Source: Candidatus Microbacterium stercoravium (GTDB taxonomy: Bacteria > Actinomycetota > Actinomycetes > Actinomycetales > Microbacteriaceae). From it: DNA of 34,723 nt. Both the position numbers and the translations under genes were made by a program. The notes beneath the pieces are model-generated. The model did not search any database. It worked only from the letters and a program-made list of their open reading frames with translations, and was not told where the DNA came from. Position 1 is the stretch's first letter, and every line of letters starts with the position of its first letter. Of the stretch, positions 16,547 to 24,262 are shown piece by piece. The stretch spans positions 1 to 34,723 of the forward strand of contig DXAM01000056.1 in the NCBI GenBank assembly GCA_019117025.1, given 5' to 3'.

Positions 16547-16577
16547 CGCGGGGCGGTGCGTTCCGCACCGCCCCGCG
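16547..16577 (+). terminator. Intergenic hairpin between the 570- and 1161-residue GH43 genes
   Basis: A perfect 14-bp stem (16547-16560 with 16564-16577) and a three-base loop TTC, four bases after the stop codon. No T tract follows, and the next gene starts 43 bases later, so it is more likely a processing or stability element, or a partial terminator, than a full stop. Confidence 0.6.
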
Positions 16578-16619
16578 ACTCCACATCTTCCGAACACCGG
16601 CACGAAGGAGTGCAGAACG

Positions 16620-19600
16620 ATGACGAACACACATCCCTTGCGGCACGGGTCACCGGCCGCCGGCGCGCCGCGACGACGCGGCGCGCTTCTCCGGCGCGCG
16701 GCGCTGGGCGCGACCTGCGCCCTCGCCGCGGGTCTGCTGCCGATCAGCCAGGCCGTCGCCGCCGAGAGCGACGCTCCGCTGGCGGAGTACGACTTCACGC
16801 AGACCACGGGCGCGACCATCGCCGACACCGGCGGCGGAGCCGAGGCGACGGTGCAGAACGCCGATGACGCGCAGTGGACCGGCACCTCGCTCGAGCTCAC
16901 CGGCGGCGCCAAGAACGGCGACGGCAACTGGGTGCGCCTGCCGGACGACCTGCTCGCGAGCGCAGACTCGGCGACCATCACCACAGAGGTGAAGATCGAC
17001 GAGGCGATGAAGGACGCCTACAACTTCCTGTGGACCTTCGGCGCCGACGGCGACACGGACAACTACTTCTTCGCTTCGGTGAAGGACGCGCCCCGCACAG
17101 CAATCACGACGAGCTCGAACGGGGGCGAGCGCAGTGCATCCGCGGGGGAGGGCCTGCAGGCGGACCGCTGGTACTCGCTCACGACCGTGCTCGACGGCGA
17201 CGCCGGCACGCTGTCGTTCTACATCGACGGCGAGCTCGCCGCACGCACCGAGAGTGACCTCGTGCCCTCCTCGATCGAGGACCAGTCGATGAGCACGATC
17301 GGCCGCTCGCCCTGGCCGGATCCGCTCTTCGCAGGCGAGGTGTCGGCGTTCCGCGTCTACGATCGCGCGCTGAGCGACGACGAGATCGCGGCGGCCAGCT
17401 CCGATGACGCCGAGCGCAACCACGACGAGATCCTCGCGCAGGCGCAGGACCTCGTCGACGGTCTCGACGCACCGCCCGAGAGCGTCGACGGCGACTACGT
17501 CGCGCTCCCGACGGCAGGCGGTCAGGTCACCTGGTCGAGCAGCGACGAATCCGTCATCTCGGCGGACGGCCGCGTCACGCAGCCCGAACAGGGTGCGGAT
17601 CCGGCCTCGGCGACGCTCACCGCGACGGCGACGATCCGCGGCATCTCCGCGAGCGCAGACTTCGACGTCGAGGTGCTGCCGTCGAACGCCACGGCCGAGG
17701 AGCGCGTCGCCCAGGCCGCTGAGCAGTACGCCGTCCCGCGTGTCCTCGCCGACGGCGCCGCGCTCCCCGACGCTCCGGAGGGGCTCATCGCGACGCCCGT
17801 GGAAGCGACGGGCGCCGCACTCGACGGCGGCACGGTGCACCTGCCCGGCGACGAGGCGGTCGACGCGACGGTGACCGTCGAGATCTCCCGCGACACCGCC
17901 CCGGACGTCACGACCGCCAAGACCTACGACATCACGGTGCTGCCGGCCGATGACGCCGCGCAGCTCGTGGCCTACCACCGCACGCCGACCAGCGAGCAGG
18001 AGGCGAACAACGCCGACATCGCGTACAGCATGCACCTCGCGCTCGCCGCGGGCGACGGATGGGCGCCGCTGAACGAGAACTACGGAATCTTCTTCCCGAA
18101 GACGTCCGCCCCGCTTCCCGCGAACGGGCCGAGCAGTGCCCTGATCCGCAGCCTCAAGGATCCCGCGGTGTTCGCCCTGCCCGACGGCGGCTACGGCATC
18201 GTCGCCACGCGCATCGCCCGCGGCGGCGGATCCGACGGAACCCAGGCCGACTCCGTTCTGGTCGCCACGTCGGACGACCTGCGCAGCTACGACGAGATCG
18301 GCCTGCTGGCGCTCGACGAAGCGGGCGGGGTGAACCGCCCGACGGCGGTGTACGACTCGGCCGACGACGTGTACCGCGTGTCGTGGACGACCGATTCCGG
18401 CGCAGACCGCCACCAGTCGTTCGACGACCTCGTCGCGGCGGTCGGCGCAGACGAGCGGGGCGAATCGGCATCGGGCCGCGTCACCGGCACGGCCTTCGCG
18501 ACCGACACCGGCATCGCCGACTACGCTTCGGGCGTCGAACTGACTCTGCCGAAGACGGCGGCCGAAGGCCTGCAGCAGCGGTTCGGCCGCATCTCGAACA
18601 CGGGCTACACCGCGCTCGACGACGTGTCGGTCGACGCCGGGACCGAGCTGTCGCAGAGCGATCTGCCCGCAGCGGTCGAGCTCGACTACTCCGATGGATC
18701 CACGCGCGAGCTGCCGCTGAACGACTGGGACCTCAGCGGGGTGGACACCGCCACGCCGGGGACCTACGAGGCATCGGCCACCGTCGAGCGCGCCGAGTAC
18801 CCGACGCCGTTCGCCGACGAGCGCGCGGATCCCTCCGCGTACAAATACGTCACGGGCGACGAGACGCGCTATCTCATGATCGCGACCAACGATCCGAACC
18901 TCGACAACGTCAACCAGGGCGGATCCGCCTTCATGCCGCTGCGATCCGCGGACACGCTGGCGGGCCTCGCCGACGCGGCGGATCCGACGGAGGTGCACCT
19001 GCTCGACCGCGGCGACGCGGACGCCGACGGCAACACGATGACCGGGTGCTTCTGGGCGCCCGAGCTGCACGAGATCGACGGCAGGCTGTCGATCCTGTTC
19101 ATGCCCTGCTACGGCGACTCACCGGACTACATGTCGGGGCGCGCCTCGATCATGCAGCTCGAGCAGGACGAGAACGGCGTCGACCTCGACCCGATGGATC
19201 CCGACAACTGGTCGGCGCCCGAGCACGTCACCCGCGCCGATGGCTCGGACCTGAACGCGGTCAGCGGCATCTCGCTCGACATGACCTACTTCACGGATTC
19301 CGACGGTCAGGCGTACTACGCCTGGCAGCAGGTGTGCGCGACCTGGATCGCGACCGTCGACCCGAACGATCCCACCCGGATCACCAGCGACCCGACGATG
19401 ATCATCGCGCCGGAGTACGCCTGGGACAACGTGTGCGCCGAAGGCCCCAACGTGCATGCGCGAGACGGGAAGCTGCTCATGATCTACTCCGGGTCGAGCG
19501 TGGGCAACACCTATACGACGGGTCTCGCGACCGCGGACGCCAGCGGCACCGATCTCACGGACCCGGCGTCGTGGCAGAAGCTGAACTACCCGGTGCAGAA

Positions 19601-20105
19601 GTCGGGTCAGTACGACGGCGAGTGGCAGCTCGGCACCGGACACGGCATGTGGTCGGAGGACGAGGACGGCAACCTGATCTACGTCTTCCACGCGCGCACC
19701 GATCACGGCGGCCTCACCGGGCGCGACATGTTCGTGCGTCGCGTGCACTTCGATGCCGAGGGCATGCCCGTGATGGACATGGAGCGGGAGGAAGAGCTCG
19801 CCGACGAGACCGTGACGCTCGCGGTCGAGGTGACCGCCGCGACCGGCGTCGGCATCGAGGCGACGACCCGATGTGCGGCCGGCAGGAACGTGCTCGCGGT
19901 GACCCTCACCTACCACGGCGACGACGACGTCGAGGCATCGGTCACGACGCCGTTCGGCGACCGCTCCGACGTGGCGATCGGTGCGGGGGAGAGCATGACG
20001 ACGACGTTCTCCGCGCGACAGGCCGAGGTCGGCGCGGGCGAGGTGTCCGTGACCGCGGCCGGCGAGACGGCCACGGCGCAGTACCCGGCGGCGAGCTGCC
20101 GCTGA
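16620..20105 (+). CDS. Secreted multidomain GH43 enzyme with LamG and Ig-like domains (1161 residues)
   Basis: A large secreted glycosidase. The signal peptide covers 1-48 (RRRGALLRRAALG, core, AVAAES). A LamG/concanavalin-like domain spans about 54-250 (WYSLTTVLDGDAGTLSFYID, VSAFRVYDRALSDDEI). Two Ig-like modules follow (285-353, with TWSSSDESVISADG; 370-440). Residues 448-600 look like a partial GH43-type propeller (AYHRTPTSEQ, LKDPAVFALPDGGYGIVAT). Another Ig-like segment follows (681-722, DYSDGSTRELPL). The complete catalytic domain is 735-1060: base Asp737 in ADPSAYKY, IATND, CFWAPELHEI, pKa Asp887 in ISLDMTY and acid Glu941 in AEGPNVH. The shared C-terminal domain is 1076-1161. GAAGGAGTGCAG (16604-16615) precedes ATG 16620 and is repeated before the next gene. 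LamG plus GH43 points to polymeric arabinan- or furanan-type substrates. Confidence 0.88.
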   Translation: MTNTHPLRHGSPAAGAPRRRGALLRRAALGATCALAAGLLPISQAVAAESDAPLAEYDFTQTTGATIADTGGGAEATVQNADDAQWTGTSLELTGGAKNGDGNWVRLPDDLLASADSATITTEVKIDEAMKDAYNFLWTFGADGDTDNYFFASVKDAPRTAITTSSNGGERSASAGEGLQADRWYSLTTVLDGDAGTLSFYIDGELAARTESDLVPSSIEDQSMSTIGRSPWPDPLFAGEVSAFRVYDRALSDDEIAAASSDDAERNHDEILAQAQDLVDGLDAPPESVDGDYVALPTAGGQVTWSSSDESVISADGRVTQPEQGADPASATLTATATIRGISASADFDVEVLPSNATAEERVAQAAEQYAVPRVLADGAALPDAPEGLIATPVEATGAALDGGTVHLPGDEAVDATVTVEISRDTAPDVTTAKTYDITVLPADDAAQLVAYHRTPTSEQEANNADIAYSMHLALAAGDGWAPLNENYGIFFPKTSAPLPANGPSSALIRSLKDPAVFALPDGGYGIVATRIARGGGSDGTQADSVLVATSDDLRSYDEIGLLALDEAGGVNRPTAVYDSADDVYRVSWTTDSGADRHQSFDDLVAAVGADERGESASGRVTGTAFATDTGIADYASGVELTLPKTAAEGLQQRFGRISNTGYTALDDVSVDAGTELSQSDLPAAVELDYSDGSTRELPLNDWDLSGVDTATPGTYEASATVERAEYPTPFADERADPSAYKYVTGDETRYLMIATNDPNLDNVNQGGSAFMPLRSADTLAGLADAADPTEVHLLDRGDADADGNTMTGCFWAPELHEIDGRLSILFMPCYGDSPDYMSGRASIMQLEQDENGVDLDPMDPDNWSAPEHVTRADGSDLNAVSGISLDMTYFTDSDGQAYYAWQQVCATWIATVDPNDPTRITSDPTMIIAPEYAWDNVCAEGPNVHARDGKLLMIYSGSSVGNTYTTGLATADASGTDLTDPASWQKLNYPVQKSGQYDGEWQLGTGHGMWSEDEDGNLIYVFHARTDHGGLTGRDMFVRRVHFDAEGMPVMDMEREEELADETVTLAVEVTAATGVGIEATTRCAAGRNVLAVTLTYHGDDDVEASVTTPFGDRSDVAIGAGESMTTTFSARQAEVGAGEVSVTAAGETATAQYPAASCR

Positions 20106-20108
20106 TCA

Positions 20109-20141
20109 GGCGGGGCGCGGGCTCGGAGCCCGCGCTCCGCC
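20109..20141 (+). terminator. Intergenic hairpin between the 1161- and 982-residue GH43 genes
   Basis: A 15-bp stem with one G-U pair (20109-20123 with 20127-20141) and a three-base loop CGG, four bases after the stop. No T tract. It mirrors the hairpin at 16547-16577 in size and placement. Confidence 0.6.
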
Positions 20142-20173
20142 GTCGGAACATCCAGAAGAAGGAGTGCAGGACG

Positions 20174-23122
20174 ATGACCACTCGACACCCACGGCGCGGC
20201 GGGCGGGCGCTCGGCGCCATGCTGGCCTGCGCCGTTGCCGTTCCACTCGGCGGCATCGGCGCATCAGCCGCGCAGGCCGCCGAGACGCCGGCGCCCACGG
20301 CGCATTACGACATGTCGCACAGCGGCGCGTCGCTCACCGACGTATCCGGGAACGGGCGCGACGCGACGCTCGTCGGCGCGAGCGAATCGAGCTTCGTCAC
20401 CGCCGCGGGCGATGAGGTGCTCCGGTTCGATGCCGATGCCTACGCGGCGCTTCCGCAGGGACTCGTCACCGCGGACGACAACGACTTCACGGTCGAGTTC
20501 ACCGTTTCGAGCGACACGCCCCGGAACCACTTCGGCTGGGTGATCGGCGACGGCATCGGCGCGTGGAACACGACCGATCTCGGCAACCACATCTTCATGA
20601 GCCCCGTGAGCAGCCAGAGCGGCTACGACGACCAGGTGCTCGCGGGCATCCGCGTCAAGGCGGGGGAGGACAACGGCGAGGTGCGGCTGCCGGCCGGCGG
20701 CGGCATCGGCCCGGGGTTCGCCACGATCACGATGGTCGGATCCGCCGATGCGCTCACGCTCTACGTCGACGGCGAGGAGACCTCCACGACGACGCACCCA
20801 TACACCCTGGCCGACATCGTGCCGACGGGCGACGTGCTCGGGTACCTCGGGCGCTCGCTGTACGCCGGAGACCAGCTGCTGGAGGCCGACGTCTCGGATG
20901 TGAAGTTCTGGGACGAGGCGCTCACCGTCGAACAGCTGCGCGCCGCGCAGCCGAGCGCGGAGGACAAGCGCGCGGCCGACGAGGGCCTGCTCACCCTCGA
21001 CCTCGCCCAGATCGTGCGGGGCGACAACCCCGACCTCGAACGCGTCACGAAGCCGTTGTCGCTGCCGCAGCAGCAGAACGGCGTCGAGCTCACGTGGTCG
21101 TCGTCGGATGAGGCCGTCGTCGCGCTGGACGGCACCGTCTCGCGCTCGATCGAGGAGGACACTCGGGTGACGCTCACGGCGCGCACGTCCGGCGGATCCG
21201 AGCTGACGTTCGACGTCACGGTGCTCGCGCCGTCGATCGACACCGACCTCGCATCGATCGAGCTGGCCTCGACGACCACCGAGAACCTGCCGCTGATCGT
21301 GGCGGGAGCGTCGGAGGGCGCCGACATCGTGTGGGAGTCATCGGACCCGGACATCGTGACGGCGACCGATCGCGGTTACGAGGCGCCCGAGATCGGCATG
21401 GCGGATCCGTATGCGGGCGGCGGCATCGTGACGCGCCCGGCGTACGGCGCGGGCGATGTCGACGTCACGCTCACGGCGACGGCGACGCTCGGGGATCAGA
21501 CCGCCACACGGGAGTTCGAGGTGACCATCGCCGAACAGGGGCGAACGGCACCCGACGCCGGGTACGCCGCGGCGTACTTCCGGTCTGACGGCGACGAGCG
21601 CATCTACAGCGCCGCGACGACCGAGAACGATTTCTTCACCTTCGAGGAGGTGGCGGACGGGCAGCCGGTCGTCGACAACGCCGAGGACACGACGGGGCAC
21701 CGCGACCCGTACATCCTGCGTTCGCACGACGGCGACAAGTACTACATGATCGCCACCGATCTCTGCATCGGCTGCGGTACGGGCTGGGGCGAGGCCCAGA
21801 GCAACGGCAGCCTCAAGGTGAACGTGTGGGAGTCGACCGACCTCGTCGAATGGACTCGCACGAACGGCGACGGCAACGGCGGCATCACGGTGAACCAGCC
21901 GGAGGCCGGGATGACCTGGGCGCCCGAGGCGTACTGGGACGACGAGCTGCAGTCGTACGTGCTGTTCTTCGCTTCCCGCCTGTACGACGACGTCGACCAC
22001 ACCACCGGTCCTGGCTATGCGCGGATGTTCGCGGTCGTCACGCGAGACTTCGTGAACTTCTCGTCGCCCCCGGCGACCTGGCAGGACACGGGATACGCGC
22101 GCATCGACTCGACGATCCAGAAGATCGGCGACTACTACTACCGCTTCTCGAAGAACGAGGACGGCGGGGCGGCCGACGGGCTCGAACGGGGCAAGGACAT
22201 CTTCCTCGAGCGCTCGAAGGTGCTGACCGCGCCGACCACCGAGTCGAGCTGGGACGCCGACCCGGAGAGCACGTGGCAGCTCGTCGACACGGCGATGACC
22301 ACGCCCGTCACGGGCAACCACGGCGAGGGTCCGCAGATCGCGAAGCTGAACGACGGCGACCCGAACAACACCGAGTCGGGAGACGGATACGTCTTCCTCG
22401 TCGACAACTACAGCGCCGGGGGCTACCGGGCGTTCGTGACCAGCGGAGAAGCGATCTCGTCGAGCGATCAGTCCGATCGGCTCTCGCTGCGCGACGGATG
22501 GGAGCCGCGCACCGACGGCCTGCCCGACAGCCCGCGCCACGGATCCTTCGTGAGCGCGCCGCAGCAGATCCTCGACGCGATGCACGCCTGGAGCGATGTC
22601 GAAGCGGTGGAGTCGGAGACGGCTCTCGAGGCCGACGACCGCACGGTGACGGCCCGCGTCAGTGCCGCCGACGGCGGTGCCGTCGTCGGATCCGTGACGT
22701 TCTCGGGCTCCGGGTGGACCGAGACCGTCGCACTGTCCGACGGATCGGCGACGGTCGACGTGCCGTCGACCGTCGCCGAGGTGAGCGCGCGCTACGACGG
22801 CTACACCGATGGCCTCGTGGCGCCGTCGGACGCAGCGCCGATCGAGATCGGCGCACCCGCGGCATTCGACGTGACGACCGCCCCGCGCTGTGCGGCCGGC
22901 AAGGCCGTGCTCGCCGTCACGGTCGCCAACCCGGGCGATGCCGCCGCGACGGTGTCGATCGCGACGCCGTTCGGCGAGCAGTCGGGCGTGACGATCGAGG
23001 CGGGACGGAGCCTCACTCGCGCGTTCTCGTCGCGGTCGGAGGAGATCGCTGCGGGAGAGGTGACCGTGACCGACGGCGAGGCCGAGGCGACCGCGTCGTT
23101 CGAGGCCGCATCCTGCGGCTGA
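20174..23122 (+). CDS. Secreted multidomain GH43 enzyme with LamG and Ig-like domains (982 residues)
   Basis: A secreted glycosidase. The signal peptide is 1-36 (ending SAAQAAE). A LamG-like domain spans about 42-255 (LTLYVDGEETSTTTHPYTL, VSDVKFWDEALTVEQL). Two Ig-like modules follow (265-350, TWSSSDEAVVALDG; 360-452). The GH43 propeller is about 462-800: base Asp511 in GHRDPYILR, IATDL then CIGC (Cys531, Cys534), MTWAPEAYWDDE, pKa Asp645 in RIDSTIQK and acid Glu718 in HGEGPQIAK. Another Ig-like segment (815-890) and the shared C-terminal domain (896-982, Cys906 and Cys981) complete it. The frame is open far upstream, but ATG 20174 has an AAGGAG nine bases before it and begins the signal peptide. 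Its leader matches that of the 1161-residue gene, suggesting the pair arose by duplication. It closes the plus-strand enzyme array. Confidence 0.9.
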   Translation: MTTRHPRRGGRALGAMLACAVAVPLGGIGASAAQAAETPAPTAHYDMSHSGASLTDVSGNGRDATLVGASESSFVTAAGDEVLRFDADAYAALPQGLVTADDNDFTVEFTVSSDTPRNHFGWVIGDGIGAWNTTDLGNHIFMSPVSSQSGYDDQVLAGIRVKAGEDNGEVRLPAGGGIGPGFATITMVGSADALTLYVDGEETSTTTHPYTLADIVPTGDVLGYLGRSLYAGDQLLEADVSDVKFWDEALTVEQLRAAQPSAEDKRAADEGLLTLDLAQIVRGDNPDLERVTKPLSLPQQQNGVELTWSSSDEAVVALDGTVSRSIEEDTRVTLTARTSGGSELTFDVTVLAPSIDTDLASIELASTTTENLPLIVAGASEGADIVWESSDPDIVTATDRGYEAPEIGMADPYAGGGIVTRPAYGAGDVDVTLTATATLGDQTATREFEVTIAEQGRTAPDAGYAAAYFRSDGDERIYSAATTENDFFTFEEVADGQPVVDNAEDTTGHRDPYILRSHDGDKYYMIATDLCIGCGTGWGEAQSNGSLKVNVWESTDLVEWTRTNGDGNGGITVNQPEAGMTWAPEAYWDDELQSYVLFFASRLYDDVDHTTGPGYARMFAVVTRDFVNFSSPPATWQDTGYARIDSTIQKIGDYYYRFSKNEDGGAADGLERGKDIFLERSKVLTAPTTESSWDADPESTWQLVDTAMTTPVTGNHGEGPQIAKLNDGDPNNTESGDGYVFLVDNYSAGGYRAFVTSGEAISSSDQSDRLSLRDGWEPRTDGLPDSPRHGSFVSAPQQILDAMHAWSDVEAVESETALEADDRTVTARVSAADGGAVVGSVTFSGSGWTETVALSDGSATVDVPSTVAEVSARYDGYTDGLVAPSDAAPIEIGAPAAFDVTTAPRCAAGKAVLAVTVANPGDAAATVSIATPFGEQSGVTIEAGRSLTRAFSSRSEEIAAGEVTVTDGEAEATASFEAASCG

Positions 23123-23136
23123 TCACGGCCGCCGCC

Positions 23137-23184
23137 GAGGGCGCGGATGAACGGGCGCGATGCGCCTCGTTCATCCGCGCCCTC
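23137..23184 (+). terminator. Strong terminator at the end of the GH43 gene array
   Basis: A perfect 17-bp stem (23137-23153 with 23168-23184) whose loop contains a second GGCGC/GCGCC stem (23154-23158 with 23162-23166). It starts 14 bases after the GH43 stop and ends 12 bases before the predicted -10 of the regulator gene. Confidence 0.8.
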
Positions 23185-23196
23185 CCGGTTAGTCGC

Positions 23197-23202
23197 TAAT
23201 CT
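23197..23202 (+). promoter_or_regulatory. -10 element of the LacI-regulator/ATPase operon
   Basis: TAATCT, with a predicted start near 23209 and a leader of about 35 bases carrying GAGAGGA before GTG 23243. The dyad TTAG-TCG-CTAA (23189-23199) overlaps it, and TGCGT-N5-ACGCA (23213-23227) lies in the leader; either could serve autoregulation. Neither resembles the TGTT-N6-AACA operator. Confidence 0.45.
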
Positions 23203-23242
23203 GGGACGACCGTGCGTTGAGCACGCATCAGAGAGGATCCCC

Positions 23243-24262
23243 GTGGCAGGTACGAGCGCCGAGAGACCGAACATTCGGCAGGTCGCGCAGCTCGCGGGCG
23301 TCTCCCACATGACCGTGTCCCGCGTCATGAACGACTACCCGCACATCAAAGAGGCCACGCGCCAGCGTGTGCTCGATGTGATCGCCGAGCTCGGGTATCG
23401 GCCGAATCAGGCGGCGCGGGCGCTCGCGACGCAGCGCAACCGCCGCATCGGCGTGCTCGTCGAGAACGCGGTGTCGTTCGGACCCACGAGCACGCTGCGC
23501 GCCGTCGAGTTCGCCGCGCGCACGGCCGGGTACGCCGTCAGCTCGATCGCGCTGCACGACGGCGACGCGGCCACGCCCGAGGAAGCGATCGAGCACCTCA
23601 CGGGGCAGGGGATCGACGCGCTCTGCGTCGTCGCGCCGCGATCGTCGTCGCTGGCGAGCATCCGCAAGATCTCGATCGGCGTGCCGGTGCTGATCGTGAA
23701 GCCCGACCGGGATCCGACCTACCTGACGATCTCCGTCGACCAGCAGCAGGGCACCATCCTCGCCGTCGACCATCTCGTCTCGCTCGGGCATCGCGACATC
23801 CTCCACCTGACGGGACCGCTCGACTGGCTCGACGCCCGGGCGCGCGAGCGAGCGTTCTATCAGCGGGCGAAGGAATGGGGCGTCCGGCAGCGGCCGATCG
23901 TCATCGGCGACTGGTCGGCCGACTTCGCCTACGAATACGCGAAGGGGCTGCGCGAGCTGCCGGAGTACACGGCGGTGTTCGCCGCGAACGACGACACGGC
24001 CGTGGGGCTCGTGCACGGCTTCAGCGAGCGCGGGTTCTCGGTGCCCGACGACATCAGCGTGGTGGGCTTCGACGACATCCGACTCGCAGCGCACGTGCTT
24101 CCGCCGCTCACGACGGTGCACCAGGACTTCCACAGCCTGGGCGCCTCGGTCGTCGACATGCTCCGCGCGGCGATCGAGGGGCACGACATCCCGCACGTGA
24201 CGAGGGTCCCCTCGAGCCTGATCGTCCGCGGATCGACGGCACCGCCGAGGAGTGCGCGATGA
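23243..24262 (+). CDS. LacI-family transcriptional regulator
   Basis: A 339-residue regulator. The helix-turn-helix is at the N-terminus: IRQVAQLAGVSHMTVSRVMN, then HIKEATRQRVLDVIAELGYR and PNQAARALAT, including the hinge helix. Residues from about 65 form a periplasmic-binding-protein-like sensor (RRIGVLVENAVSFGPTSTL, LVSLGHRDILHLTGPLDW, FAANDDTAVGLVHGFSERG, ISVVGFDDI), so the effector is probably a sugar. The frame extends to an ATG at 23147 inside the terminator stem; GTG 23243 is chosen because GAGAGGA sits 5-6 bases upstream and the motif then starts about ten residues in. Its stop overlaps the ATG of the ATPase gene (ATGA). It is the natural candidate for the factor binding the 17-base dyads at 12177 and 25855, by proximity and by their LacI-type symmetry. 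Confidence 0.93.
   Translation: MAGTSAERPNIRQVAQLAGVSHMTVSRVMNDYPHIKEATRQRVLDVIAELGYRPNQAARALATQRNRRIGVLVENAVSFGPTSTLRAVEFAARTAGYAVSSIALHDGDAATPEEAIEHLTGQGIDALCVVAPRSSSLASIRKISIGVPVLIVKPDRDPTYLTISVDQQQGTILAVDHLVSLGHRDILHLTGPLDWLDARARERAFYQRAKEWGVRQRPIVIGDWSADFAYEYAKGLRELPEYTAVFAANDDTAVGLVHGFSERGFSVPDDISVVGFDDIRLAAHVLPPLTTVHQDFHSLGASVVDMLRAAIEGHDIPHVTRVPSSLIVRGSTAPPRSAR

Noticed and set aside
18059..20173. Upstream extension of the 982-residue GH43 frame through the preceding gene
   Set aside because: The extension overlaps the real 1161-residue gene out of frame, is Arg-rich, and would hide the signal peptide that begins at ATG 20174 behind a good ribosome binding site.
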